64,000 bases of DNA. Origin: Verrucomicrobiia bacterium (lineage in GTDB: Bacteria > Verrucomicrobiota > Verrucomicrobiia > Limisphaerales > DSYF01). The translations under genes and the position numbers were made by a program. Below are positions 43,183 through 52,892 of the stretch, piece after piece. Position 1 is the stretch's first letter, and every line of letters begins with the position of its first letter. A model generated the notes under the pieces. The model was not told the origin of the DNA, made no database searches, and saw only the letters and a program-made list of their open reading frames with translations. The stretch is from positions 23,194-87,193 of the forward strand of contig DASTWL010000008.1 of NCBI GenBank assembly GCA_035765895.1, given 5' to 3'.

Positions 43183-44583
43183 ATGCTGATGACTTTGACC
43201 TCCACCCGCGAGGTAGCCACCGATCTCGGTTTCTTGCTCCGGAAAAACCCGGCGCGTCCGCAGTCATTCAGCCTCTCGTTCGGCAAAGCTCATGTCTTTT
43301 ACTCCGAAGCCACGCCGGAACGATGCATGATTGCGTTGCTCGTCGAAGTTGACCCTGTCGGGCTGGTGCGGAATCGTCGCGGGCCGAAGGGCGAAGGCGG
43401 CGCGTTAGAGCAATATGTCAACGACCGTCCCTACGCTGCTTCATCGTTCTTGAGCGTGGCCATTGCAGAAGTTTTTGGCAGCGCGCTGGCGGGCAAAAGC
43501 AAGGAGCGTCCCGAACTCGCCGACGCTCCATTGCCGCTGTGCGTGACTTTCTTCGCACTGCCATGCCGGGGCGGTGAAGAGTTTTTGCGGAAACTGTTTG
43601 AGCCGCTGGGTTACACCATAACCGCTCGCCGGTTGCCACTGGATGAGAAATTTTCTGACTGGGGAGAAAGCTCTTACTTCCAAGTCGAGTTGTCCGCGCG
43701 TCTGCCCTTGCAACAACTGCTCTCGCATCTTTACGTCCTCGTGCCGGTGCTGGACAACGACAAGCATTACTGGGTCGGCGATGACGAGGTGGAAAAGCTT
43801 TTGCGCCACGGCGAGGGCTGGCTGGCGTCGCATCCGGAACGCGAAGCCATCACGCGCCGTTACCTCAAACACCAGCGCAGCCTAGTGGACGATGCGCTCG
43901 CTCAACTCGTGGACGAGAACGAACTCCATCCCGACGACGTTGCGGAAACGAAGGCACTCGAAGAAGAAGCGGTCGAGCAGAAGATCAACCTCAACGAGCA
44001 ACGCCTCGGCGCGGTGCTCGCGGCCTTGAAAAGCGCCGGCGCGGCGCGCGTGCTTGACCTGGGTTGTGGCGAGGGTCGTTTGCTACAAGCTCTGTTGAAG
44101 GAAAGGCAGTTCACCGAAATTGCCGGCATGGACGTGTCGCATCGGGCACTGGAAATTGCCCGCGACAGGCTGCACTACGACCGCCTGCCCCCCATGCAAA
44201 AGGAACGCATCCGTCTGCTGCATGGCTCGCTCATTTACCGCGACCAACGACTTGCTGGCTTCGATGCCGCCGCGGTGGTGGAAGTTGTTGAGCATCTCGA
44301 CGCCGCACGTCTGGCGGCATTCGAGCGCGTGCTGTTCGAGTGCGCCAAACCAAAGCACATCGTTATCACGACGCCCAATCGCGAATACAACGTGAAATGG
44401 GAAACGCTGCCCGCCGGCACGTTCCGCCACCGCGACCACCGCTTCGAATGGACGCGTTCGGAGTTTCAGGCTTGGGCGAATGGCGTTGCGACCCGCTTTG
44501 CTTACAGCGTGCGCTTCTTGCCGGTCGGTCCGGAAGATTTGGTGGTTGGTTCGCCAACGCAGATGGCTGTTTTCACGCGATGA
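43183..44583 (+). CDS. hen1: 3'-terminal RNA ribose 2'-O-methyltransferase Hen1
   Basis: 466 aa from the ATG at 43183 (a second ATG two codons on is possible). The N-terminal half is the Hen1 ligase-activating domain. The C-terminal half is the methyltransferase: SAM site VLDLGCGEGRLL, metal-binding EVVEHLD and HRDHRFEWTRSEF. Bacterial Hen1 marks the 3' end of cleaved RNA with a 2'-O-methyl group so that repaired RNA resists the same ribotoxin cut. Start of the two-gene repair operon; its stop overlaps the pnkp start. Confidence 0.95.
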   Translation: MLMTLTSTREVATDLGFLLRKNPARPQSFSLSFGKAHVFYSEATPERCMIALLVEVDPVGLVRNRRGPKGEGGALEQYVNDRPYAASSFLSVAIAEVFGSALAGKSKERPELADAPLPLCVTFFALPCRGGEEFLRKLFEPLGYTITARRLPLDEKFSDWGESSYFQVELSARLPLQQLLSHLYVLVPVLDNDKHYWVGDDEVEKLLRHGEGWLASHPEREAITRRYLKHQRSLVDDALAQLVDENELHPDDVAETKALEEEAVEQKINLNEQRLGAVLAALKSAGAARVLDLGCGEGRLLQALLKERQFTEIAGMDVSHRALEIARDRLHYDRLPPMQKERIRLLHGSLIYRDQRLAGFDAAAVVEVVEHLDAARLAAFERVLFECAKPKHIVITTPNREYNVKWETLPAGTFRHRDHRFEWTRSEFQAWANGVATRFAYSVRFLPVGPEDLVVGSPTQMAVFTR

Positions 44584-47174
44584 AATATACGATTCCAGAA
44601 CTTTCCTTCGTCGTGCTGATTGGCGTGTCCGGGTCGGGCAAGAGCACGTTCGTGCGGAAGCATTTCAAACCGACTGAGATTTTGTCCTCGGATTATTGTC
44701 GCGGGCTGGTATCGGACGACGAGAACAGTCAGGCGGCGACAAAAGATGCGTTTGAAGTGCTGCATTTTATCGCTCGCAAGCGGCTCGCGGCGGGAAAGCT
44801 CACCGTGGTTGACGCCACCAACGTGCAACCGGAATCGCGCAAATCACTCGTCGCTATTGCGCGCGAGTTCCATTGTCTGCCGGTCGCCATTGTTTTGGAT
44901 GTGCCAGAGCATGTGGCGCATGACCGCAACAAAGCGCGCCCCGACCGCGATTTTGGCCCGCACGTCATTCGGCAGCAGGCGCAACAGTTGCATCGGTCGC
45001 TGCGTGGGTTGGAACGCGAAGGTTTCCGCCATGTTCATGTGTTGAAGTCGCTGGAGGAAATCGAAGCGGCGATCATCGAGCGTCAGCCGTTGTGGAATAA
45101 TTTGAAGCACGAACACGGGCCGTTCGACATCATCGGCGACGTGCATGGATGTTTTGATGAGTTGATGGAATTGCTGGGGAAGCTGGGATATGAAGTAGCA
45201 GCCGACGTGAGTCGGCTCACTCTTGCGGGTGCGGTGGCGGAAGATGGAGCGGACTCACGTCCGCTGCTACGGCATCCAGAGGGGCGCAAGCTGGTGTTCG
45301 TCGGCGACCTTGTGGATCGCGGCCCAAAAATCCCGCAAGTGCTGAAGCTGGTGATGAACGCGGTCGCGAGCGGCGCGGCCTTGTGCGTGCCCGGCAATCA
45401 CGACATGAAACTCATGCGCAAGCTACGCGGGCGCGACGTGCAGATCACTCACGGCCTGGCGGAATCTTTGGCGCAACTCGCCAGCGAGCCGGAGAATTTC
45501 CACAAGTGCGTTGCGGAATTTATTGATGACCTCGTGAGCCACTACGTTCTCGACGACGGCAAGCTCGTCGTCGCGCACGCGGGCATGAAGGAGGCAATGC
45601 AGGGACGCGGCTCGGGCGCGGTGCGGGAGTTTGCCATGTTCGGCGAAACCACCGGTGAGACGGATGAATTTGGTTTGCCCGTGCGCTACAACTGGGCCGC
45701 CGAATATCGCGGCACGGCGGCGGTCGTGTATGGTCATACGCCTGTGCCTGAACCGGAGTGGCTGAATCGCACGATCAACATTGACACCGGCTGCGTTTTC
45801 GGCGGAAAGCTGACGGCCTTGCGCTATCCCGAAAAGGAACTTGTTTCTGTCCCCGCCAAGCAAACCTACGCCGAATCTCGCAAACCATTCCTGCCGCCGG
45901 AAGATCAAGCGCCGGTCTTGTCCGCGCAGCAGCAGCACGATGATTTGCTCGACCTCGCGGACGTGACGGGCAAACGCATCGTCAGCACGCGCCTGCACGG
46001 CAACGTGACCATCCGCGAAGAGAACGCCGCTGCCGCTCTGGAGGTGATGAGCCGTTTTGCCGCGAATCCCAAGTGGCTGATTTACCTGCCGCCCACGATG
46101 TCGCCGAGCGAGACGAGTTGTGCGCCCGGATTACTGGAACACCCGGCGGAAGCGTTCGCCTATTTTCGTCACGCGGGTGTGCCGCGCGTCGTCTGCGAGG
46201 AGAAGCACATGGGATCGCGCGCTGTGGTTATCATTTGTCGCGACGAAGACGCGGCCCGAAAAAGTTTTGGCGTGACCGGCGAAGGCATCGGCATTTGCTA
46301 CACACGCACCGGACGGAGGTTTTTTGACAATACCATTTTGGAATCGGAGTTCCTTGAGCGTGTCCGCAGTGCGGCCACAGCCGCCGGATTCTGGGCTGAG
46401 TTTCAAACGGATTGGCTTTGTTTTGATTGCGAATTGATGCCGTGGTCGGCCAAGGCGCAGGAACTGGTGAAACAGCAATACGCCGCCGTCGGCGCGTCAG
46501 CGCAGGCAACGCTCGCCGCCGAGGTTGTGGCACTTGAGCAAGCCGCTGCGCGTGGCCTCGACGTGGGCGAGTTGCTGGCACACACAACCGCGCGACGGCA
46601 AATGGTGGGTGATTACATCGCAGCCTATCGCCGCTACTGCTGGCCGGTGAACTCGGTGAATGATTTGAAGCTTGCGCCGTTTCACCTGCTCGGCACAGAA
46701 GGGAGAGTCCACACTGATAGGCCGCACGACTGGCACATGCAGACGCTGGCGCGACTCGCGGGCGGCATCATAATCGCCACGCCGTTTCGCGTCATTGACG
46801 TGACCAATCCCGACAGCGAAGCCGAAGGCGTCCGCTGGTGGGAGGAACTGACCGGACGCGGCGGCGAAGGCATGGTCGTGAAACCATTGGAATTCATCGC
46901 CAGGAGCCGACGCGGACTGGTGCAACCCGCAGTGAAATGTCGTGGCCGGGAATACCTCCGCATCATTTACGGCCCGGAATACACGGCGGCCAAAAATCTC
47001 GAGCGCCTTCGTGCTCGTGGACTTTCTACCAAGCGTTCGCTGGCTCTTCGCGAATTCGCTCTCGGCATTGAATCGCTCGAACGGTTCGTGCGTAAAGAAC
47101 CGTTGCGCCGTGTGCATGAGGCCGTCTTTGGGGTGTTGGCATTGGAGAGTGAGCCGGTTGATCCACGACTTTGA
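44580..47174 (+). CDS. pnkp: Polynucleotide kinase-phosphatase-ligase Pnkp
   Basis: 864 aa from the ATG at 44580, overlapping the hen1 stop (ATGA). Kinase domain: P-loop GVSGSGKST (~16). Phosphatase domain: DIIGDVHGC, GDLVDRGP, GNHD. Adenylyltransferase domain: nucleotidyl Lys in EEKHMGSRAV and GEGMVVKP. Heals and, with Hen1, seals RNA cut by ribotoxins such as colicin E5-type nucleases. The phosphatase domain contains ~20 extra residues encoded by an inserted palindrome (45195-45270), between KLGYEV and RHPEGRKLVFVGD. Confidence 0.95.
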   Translation: MKYTIPELSFVVLIGVSGSGKSTFVRKHFKPTEILSSDYCRGLVSDDENSQAATKDAFEVLHFIARKRLAAGKLTVVDATNVQPESRKSLVAIAREFHCLPVAIVLDVPEHVAHDRNKARPDRDFGPHVIRQQAQQLHRSLRGLEREGFRHVHVLKSLEEIEAAIIERQPLWNNLKHEHGPFDIIGDVHGCFDELMELLGKLGYEVAADVSRLTLAGAVAEDGADSRPLLRHPEGRKLVFVGDLVDRGPKIPQVLKLVMNAVASGAALCVPGNHDMKLMRKLRGRDVQITHGLAESLAQLASEPENFHKCVAEFIDDLVSHYVLDDGKLVVAHAGMKEAMQGRGSGAVREFAMFGETTGETDEFGLPVRYNWAAEYRGTAAVVYGHTPVPEPEWLNRTINIDTGCVFGGKLTALRYPEKELVSVPAKQTYAESRKPFLPPEDQAPVLSAQQQHDDLLDLADVTGKRIVSTRLHGNVTIREENAAAALEVMSRFAANPKWLIYLPPTMSPSETSCAPGLLEHPAEAFAYFRHAGVPRVVCEEKHMGSRAVVIICRDEDAARKSFGVTGEGIGICYTRTGRRFFDNTILESEFLERVRSAATAAGFWAEFQTDWLCFDCELMPWSAKAQELVKQQYAAVGASAQATLAAEVVALEQAAARGLDVGELLAHTTARRQMVGDYIAAYRRYCWPVNSVNDLKLAPFHLLGTEGRVHTDRPHDWHMQTLARLAGGIIIATPFRVIDVTNPDSEAEGVRWWEELTGRGGEGMVVKPLEFIARSRRGLVQPAVKCRGREYLRIIYGPEYTAAKNLERLRARGLSTKRSLALREFALGIESLERFVRKEPLRRVHEAVFGVLALESEPVDPRL
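45195..45270 (+). repeat. 76 bp palindromic element inside pnkp
   Basis: Left arm 45195-45218 (GTAGCAGCCGACGTGAGTCG...) and right arm 45247-45270 are 24-base inverted copies with two differences. The insert stays in frame and is translated as an extra loop of the phosphatase domain. Structure and placement resemble the protein-embedded palindromic elements known from Rickettsia, though not their sequence. Confidence 0.8.
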
Positions 47175-47189
47175 ATGCCTCCCTTACTG

Positions 47190-47261
47190 GGCTTGAAATC
47201 TCTTTTGACGATGGGCCCAGGGCGTTGCCCTGGGCTGTCATTTGTCGGGCTTTCAGCCCTT
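47190..47261 (-). repeat. 72 bp dispersed repeat, copy B (inverted)
   Basis: Reverse complement of copy A at 43047-43118 over its full length (about 80 per cent). It begins 15 bases after the pnkp stop codon. The pair brackets hen1-pnkp. The remaining ~170 bases to 47435 hold no gene that I can support. Confidence 0.75.
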
Positions 47262-47435
47262 TCTGTTTCCGCCTGACTTCGGCGCGACGTTTTGAATCAG
47301 CGTGCATCAGCGCCAATCAGCGGTTCGCATTTGCCCCTTTGCGCCTTGGCTTCTTTGGTAGCTTTGCGTTGAACGAAAAAAACATCGGCGCGATTTGCCG
47401 TTCGCTTTTTGAATTGTTGAACCACAAGTCCAGCT

Positions 47436-50400
47436 TCATAGCTCCGTCGTCGCTGGGGGTTCAGGTAGATGCGCGATCGTATCTTTGACCGCCTCCCGTT
47501 CAAACACTTGGTAAAGCGTCGGCAGCATGAACAACGTCAGCAGCGTGGAACTGATGATTCCGCCGATGACGACGGCCGCGAGCGGCTTTTGAATTTCGCT
47601 GCCCGGTCCGGTGGCGAACAGCATCGGCACCAGGCCGAGCGCGGCGACGCTGGCGGTGATGAGCACGGGACGCAGCCGCAACACCGCACCTTTCACGACG
47701 GCGAGTTCCACGTTCATGCCCTCCCGCCGCAGTTCGTTGAAGTAGCTGACCATCACGACGCCGTTCAGCACGGCCACGCCGAACAGCGCGATGAAGCCGA
47801 CACTGGCGCTGACGCTCAAGTTGAAGTGGCCGAGGACGAGCGCGAGAATGCCGCCAATCAGCGCGAACGGAATGTTCAGGATGATGAGCAACGCCTGTTT
47901 CACGGAATTGAACGAGCTGAACAGCAGCAGGAAAATCGCGGCTATCGTGATCGGCACAACGATGGCGAAACGCTTCATCGCGCGCTGCTGGTTTTCAAAT
48001 TGGCCGCCCCAAGTGAGGTAATATCCCGGCGGCAACGGAACCGCCGCGTCAATTTTCTGTTGAGCTTCTTTCACGAAGCCGCCGAGGTCGCGGCCGGTGA
48101 CGTTGCATTCCACCACAATGCGTCGCTGCGCCTGTTCGCGACTGATTTGCGCCGGGCCTTCGGTGACGTAAACATGCGCGAGCTGGCCGAGCGGAATCAG
48201 CGCGCCCTGTGGCGACGCGATCAAAATGTTGCGAATCGGCTCGACATCGTTGCGGGCGGATTCCGGGAAGCGCACGTTCAGGCCGAACACTTTCATGCCT
48301 TCATAAACCTTGCTGGCTTCCTTGCCGCCGATGGCGGTTTCCACCACTTCCTGAATGTCCGCGACGTTGATGCCGTAGCGGGCGATTTTGGCGCGGTCAA
48401 TTTCCACCTGCAAATACGCCAGGCCGCTGACTTTCTCCACGTTCACATCGGCGGCGCCGGGAAGGGTGTTCAGCACGCGCGCGACGGCTTCGCCCTTTGC
48501 TTTCAATACGTCCAGGTCGTCACCAAAAATTTTGAGGCCGATGGCCGATTTCACGCCGCTGACCAGTTCATCCACGCGCAGTGCAATCGGCTGCGAAAAA
48601 CTCGACGCCACGCCCGGCAATTCCGCCAGCGCGACGCGCATTTTCTCCACCAGTTCCTCCTTCGATTTTGTGGCGGTCCATTCTTCGTGCGGTTTGAGCG
48701 TGACGATCACGTCGCTGACTTCCACGCCCATCGGGTCCGACGCAATGTCCGCCCGGCCGGTCTTGGAAACCACGTCAATAACCTCGGGAAATTGTTTCAG
48801 GATTTTTTCCGCCCGAGTTTGCAGCTCCAGCGATTTCGTCAGGGAAATGCTCGGAATGCGGAAGGTTTGCACGGCAATTGAGCCTTCATCCAGCGACGGC
48901 AAAAATTCCGTGCCGATGCGCGGCACCAGCGCCAGCGCTCCGGCCAGCGCTAGCACCGCTGGAATCACGACCAGCCACGGCCGCCGCACGCACGGCTCCA
49001 GCAAGGCGCGGTAACCGTGTTTCAATCCGCGAATTTGAATGGGTTCCCGCGTGTGCACTTCCTGCTTGAGGAAAAATGTCGCCAGCATCGGCACCAGCGT
49101 GAGCGACAAAATGAGCGAGCCAAGCAAGGCGAATGAAATTGTGAACGCCAGCGGACTGAACATTTTGCCCTCAAAGCCTTGCAGCGTAAACAGCGGCAAA
49201 AACACCGCGATGATGATGAAAATGCCAAACACAATCGGCCGGCCCACTTCCTTCGCCGCGTAGAGCACGACTTCGGTTTTGCTCGTGTTCGGCGCGGGTT
49301 TTTCCGTCAGATGCCGGTGGATGTTTTCCACCATTACCACCGCGCCGTCCACCATCATGCCGATGCCGATGGCGAGACCGCCAAGCGACATGAGATTCGC
49401 GCTGATGCCCTGCCAGCGCATCATGATGAACGCGAACAACGCCGCCAGCGGCAGCACCAGCGTCACGATGATGGCACTTCGCACATCGGCCAGCAAAACG
49501 ATCAAAATCAGCAGCACGAAAATCGCGCCTTCCTGCAACGCCTTCGTGACAGTGTGAATCGCCTTTTTCACCAAATCCGTGCGATCATAAAACGGCACCA
49601 GTTCCACGCCTTTGGGCAGCGCTTTTTGAATCGCCGGCAATTTGGCTTTCACCGCGTTCACCACATCGCGGCCGCTGGCGCCTTTGAGCATCAGCACAAT
49701 GCCGGCCACCGCTTCGCCGTTGCCGTTGGCCGTGACCGCGCCCTGACGGAGTTTCGCGCCGATTTTCACCTCCGCCACGTCGCGGACATACACGGGCACA
49801 TGCTCGGGCGTCGTGGCGACAATGATGTTCGCGATGTCGTCCACATTTTTCACCAGCCCCAAACCGCGCACGACGTATTGCTCGGATTTGTGTTCGATGA
49901 AATTGCCGCTGGCGTTTTCGTTGTTCTTTTCCAGCGCCTCGAAAACCTGCGGCAACGTGATGTGGTAGGAAGTCAGTCGGTCGGGATTCACGATCACCTG
50001 ATATTGCTTTACCATTCCGCCGAACGAATTCACATCCGTCACGCCGGGAACCGTGCGCAGAATCGGGCGCACGACGTAATCCTGCAGCGTGCGCAGCTCG
50101 GTCGCGTCGTAGCGCTGGTCTTTGCTGACGAGCGTGTATTGATAAATTTCGCCGAGGCCGGTGGTGATCGGGCCAAGCTCGGCGTCCACGCCGGCGGGCA
50201 ATTTGTCGCGCGCGCTTTGCAAGCGCTCGAACACCAGTTGACGCGCGAAATAATCATCCACGCCGTCCGCGAACACGACGGTGATCGCGCCGAGGCCAAT
50301 TTTGGAAACGGAGCGAATCTCGGTCAGCCGCGGCAATCCGCCGAGTTCGATTTCGATCGGACGCGTGACGAGCTTTTCGACTTCCGGCGGAGACATCCCG

Positions 50401-50561
50401 CCCGCGGTGGCGAGCACCTGCACCTGGACGTTGGTTACGTCAGGGAATGCGTCGATGGGAATCTGCTTGAGTGAGAGCCAGCCAAAGCCGGCCAGGGCCA
50501 GCGCGGCCAGCGCGACGAGCAGGCGCTGGCGGACGGAGAAGTTGAGTATGGAGTTGATCAT
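47436..50561 (-). CDS. CzcA/CusA-family heavy-metal efflux RND permease
   Basis: 1041 aa, twelve membrane segments and two large periplasmic loops, the HME-RND build. Typical are the N-terminal NFSVRQRLLVALAALALAGF, the motif GMMVDGAVVMVENI near segment 4 and VGFIALFGVAVLNGVVMVSY near segment 10. It drives export of metal cations from periplasm or cytoplasm through a TolC channel, powered by protons. Metal (Zn/Co/Cd versus Cu/Ag) not decidable here. Start directly follows the adaptor gene stop. Confidence 0.94.
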   Translation of the reverse strand: MINSILNFSVRQRLLVALAALALAGFGWLSLKQIPIDAFPDVTNVQVQVLATAGGMSPPEVEKLVTRPIEIELGGLPRLTEIRSVSKIGLGAITVVFADGVDDYFARQLVFERLQSARDKLPAGVDAELGPITTGLGEIYQYTLVSKDQRYDATELRTLQDYVVRPILRTVPGVTDVNSFGGMVKQYQVIVNPDRLTSYHITLPQVFEALEKNNENASGNFIEHKSEQYVVRGLGLVKNVDDIANIIVATTPEHVPVYVRDVAEVKIGAKLRQGAVTANGNGEAVAGIVLMLKGASGRDVVNAVKAKLPAIQKALPKGVELVPFYDRTDLVKKAIHTVTKALQEGAIFVLLILIVLLADVRSAIIVTLVLPLAALFAFIMMRWQGISANLMSLGGLAIGIGMMVDGAVVMVENIHRHLTEKPAPNTSKTEVVLYAAKEVGRPIVFGIFIIIAVFLPLFTLQGFEGKMFSPLAFTISFALLGSLILSLTLVPMLATFFLKQEVHTREPIQIRGLKHGYRALLEPCVRRPWLVVIPAVLALAGALALVPRIGTEFLPSLDEGSIAVQTFRIPSISLTKSLELQTRAEKILKQFPEVIDVVSKTGRADIASDPMGVEVSDVIVTLKPHEEWTATKSKEELVEKMRVALAELPGVASSFSQPIALRVDELVSGVKSAIGLKIFGDDLDVLKAKGEAVARVLNTLPGAADVNVEKVSGLAYLQVEIDRAKIARYGINVADIQEVVETAIGGKEASKVYEGMKVFGLNVRFPESARNDVEPIRNILIASPQGALIPLGQLAHVYVTEGPAQISREQAQRRIVVECNVTGRDLGGFVKEAQQKIDAAVPLPPGYYLTWGGQFENQQRAMKRFAIVVPITIAAIFLLLFSSFNSVKQALLIILNIPFALIGGILALVLGHFNLSVSASVGFIALFGVAVLNGVVMVSYFNELRREGMNVELAVVKGAVLRLRPVLITASVAALGLVPMLFATGPGSEIQKPLAAVVIGGIISSTLLTLFMLPTLYQVFEREAVKDTIAHLPEPPATTEL

Positions 50562-50562
50562 G

Positions 50563-51489
50563 TCATTCCTCTCCGAGTTCGCCCTTGAGCATTTCGGATT
50601 TCAAAATGAAGCTGCCGTCGGTCACCACTCTTTCGCCGGGCTTCAAGCCAGCGAGAATTTGCACGCGGCCCTGTTGTTCCTCGCCGAGTTTCACAACCCG
50701 CTTTTCGAATTTGTTGCCGTCCTGCGCTACGAAGACGATCTGGTCAGCGCCATCGGTCTGCAGCGCGGTGTCGGAAATCAACAGCGCATCATTCAGAATC
50801 GTGGTCGTGATTTCCACGTCGGCAAACATGCCGGGTTTCAAGCGTCCATCGGCATTGTCCACCGCGATGCGGACCTCCAACGTGCGCGAGCCGGATTCCA
50901 CCTGGTTGCCGACGAGCACGACTTTGCCGTGGAATTGTTCCTGCGGATACGGGAGCACGGTGAACATGGCATCCTGGCCGGTTTTCACGGCGGCGATGTC
51001 GCGCTCCTTCACTTCGGCAATGGCCCACAACTGGGTCGGATCGCTGAGGGTGTAAATGGACGTTGCCTTGTCCACCAATTCGCCGGTGGTTGCCGTGCGC
51101 TCGATGATGACGCCGTCCTGCGGCGCTTTGATTTCCAGCGGCCGGCCGAGCAGTTCCGGCGACTCGACCAAGGCCATGATCTCGCCTGCCTGCACGTGGT
51201 CGTTGAGGTCGAAGTTGAGTTTGGTCAGGCGGCCTTCAAACGTCGAAGTGACCTTGGCCGTCTTGTTCAAGTTCGCGCTGATGCGGCCCGCGGCCTTGAG
51301 CGTCATGCCGAGCTGGCCCAAGGCGGCGGACTCGATCTTCAAGTCCATGTGGTTCAGATTTTCGGGCGTGAGCGCGACGATGTTTTCGTCGTGGCCAGCT
51401 TCCGGCTTCGCTTCTGCGGCGGGTTCGATCTTTTTGTCGCAACCCGTGAGGGTGACGACGAGCAGAGGGACAAGGAGCAGTCGTTTCAT
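50563..51489 (-). CDS. RND efflux periplasmic adaptor lipoprotein
   Basis: 308 aa from the ATG at 51489 (MKRLLLVPLLVVTLTGC), a lipobox at LTGC. It has membrane fusion protein features: barrel and lipoyl halves (TKLNFDLNDHVQAGEIMALV, APQDGVIIERTATTGE). Bridges the RND pump and the TolC channel. Overlap-free spacing of one base to the pump gene. Confidence 0.92.
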   Translation of the reverse strand: MKRLLLVPLLVVTLTGCDKKIEPAAEAKPEAGHDENIVALTPENLNHMDLKIESAALGQLGMTLKAAGRISANLNKTAKVTSTFEGRLTKLNFDLNDHVQAGEIMALVESPELLGRPLEIKAPQDGVIIERTATTGELVDKATSIYTLSDPTQLWAIAEVKERDIAAVKTGQDAMFTVLPYPQEQFHGKVVLVGNQVESGSRTLEVRIAVDNADGRLKPGMFADVEITTTILNDALLISDTALQTDGADQIVFVAQDGNKFEKRVVKLGEEQQGRVQILAGLKPGERVVTDGSFILKSEMLKGELGEE

Positions 51490-51512
51490 GGAAAAGTGCC
51501 TTTCCGTTCGGT

Positions 51513-52805
51513 TCAAGGATGGGACAGTTCGTCGAGCGGCTGGCCCACGGCGGATTCCAGGTCGGCGCGGGCCTCGAAAACTTTTTGCAGCGCGTCAAAA
51601 TAGTCCGCCTGCGTGTCGAAGTAAGTGCGCTGCGCCTCCAGATACAACAGCAGGGGCGTGCGCCCGTCGGCATAGCCGGCTTCGGCGGCATCCAACGCGG
51701 CCCGCAATTTGTCGCGCACCGCGGGCGTGTAGAAGGCAAGTGATTCCTGCGCTGCGGTCAAGTTTTGCGCCGCCAGGGTCACGTCCCGCCGGATTTCACG
51801 GCGGAGGTTTTCGAGTTCGGCCAGCGCCTTTTCCTGCGCGGCTGTTGCGGTGGCGATCTCGCCCTTCTTTTTGTCCCACAACGGCAGTGGCAGGCTGATG
51901 CCCAAGCCGACGATTTGCTCGTCGCGGGTGTATTCGATGTTGGGCCCGATTTTGAAATCCGGCAGACGCGACTTGCGGACGGATTGCAGTTTCAACCCGG
52001 AGCGCTCCACTTCAGCCGCTTGAATTTGGATGGCAGGATTCGACCCCAACGCTTTGGCGAGCAGTCCGACCGGGTCGGGCTGCATCACCGCTCGGGGGAG
52101 CGGGCCCGTGACGGCCAGCGGCTCGTCTGGCGGGCGGCCGAGCAAGGCATTCAAGGTCACGCGCGCCGCATCCTGCCGCGCTTGCGCTTCACGCAGCGAT
52201 TTTTGCGCGGCGACCGCCTCGACTTCCGCCTTGGTGACCTCGAACCCGGGCGCGAATCCGCCTTCGGCGCGCTTTTTCGCCGCGGCCACGAATGACCGGG
52301 CGAGGGTCAACCGCTGCTCCCGCAACGCCACGCCTTCGCGGGCGGCGAGCAGCGTCCAATAGGCGCGTCGCACTTGAACGGCAAGCTGGGAGCGGAAGCC
52401 GTCGAGCGCCCGTTGCCGCGCGCTGACGGCCGTTTCGGCGACGGCGCGACGCAACGCGCGTTTGCCTGGCCATTCGAAGGTTTGCTCCACGCCGAAATCG
52501 CCGTGAAACATCGTGTCCGAGGGGTTCCGCGCAGACTTGAAGCCGGGTGACGCCGACACCTCGGGATTGGCCCAGGTTTTTGCGGTGGTGACTTCGCCGC
52601 GTGCGGCCGCGATTTCCGCCCGCAGCACGCGGAGGGAGGGATTGTTTGTGAGCGCCAGGTCAACGGCGGCGGACAAAGTCAGCACGTTCGCCGGCGTATT
52701 TGTCCCGGCGAGGACGGTTTCCTGAACCTTCGCCGGGAGCGCGTGGGCGCCACCCAGCGCCACAGCCAGGAGCAGTGGATAACGACAAAACTTCCTGAAC
52801 TTCAT
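51513..52805 (-). CDS. TolC-family outer membrane efflux protein (CzcC-like)
   Basis: 430 aa from the ATG at 52805 (MKFRKFCRYPLLLAVAL) with a signal peptide. Two TolC repeats of long helices (ALTNNPSLRVLRAEIAAARG, RAALDAAEAGYADGRTPLLL) match the CzcC type. First structural gene of the CBA operon. Confidence 0.92.
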   Translation of the reverse strand: MKFRKFCRYPLLLAVALGGAHALPAKVQETVLAGTNTPANVLTLSAAVDLALTNNPSLRVLRAEIAAARGEVTTAKTWANPEVSASPGFKSARNPSDTMFHGDFGVEQTFEWPGKRALRRAVAETAVSARQRALDGFRSQLAVQVRRAYWTLLAAREGVALREQRLTLARSFVAAAKKRAEGGFAPGFEVTKAEVEAVAAQKSLREAQARQDAARVTLNALLGRPPDEPLAVTGPLPRAVMQPDPVGLLAKALGSNPAIQIQAAEVERSGLKLQSVRKSRLPDFKIGPNIEYTRDEQIVGLGISLPLPLWDKKKGEIATATAAQEKALAELENLRREIRRDVTLAAQNLTAAQESLAFYTPAVRDKLRAALDAAEAGYADGRTPLLLYLEAQRTYFDTQADYFDALQKVFEARADLESAVGQPLDELSHP

Positions 52806-52892
52806 AAGCAACAAACGAGACGAACCAATGGGAAAACAAAACCACGGGTGCGAACTCACACCACGGCCAGGGCAACGTCCGGAAAGGGACGA

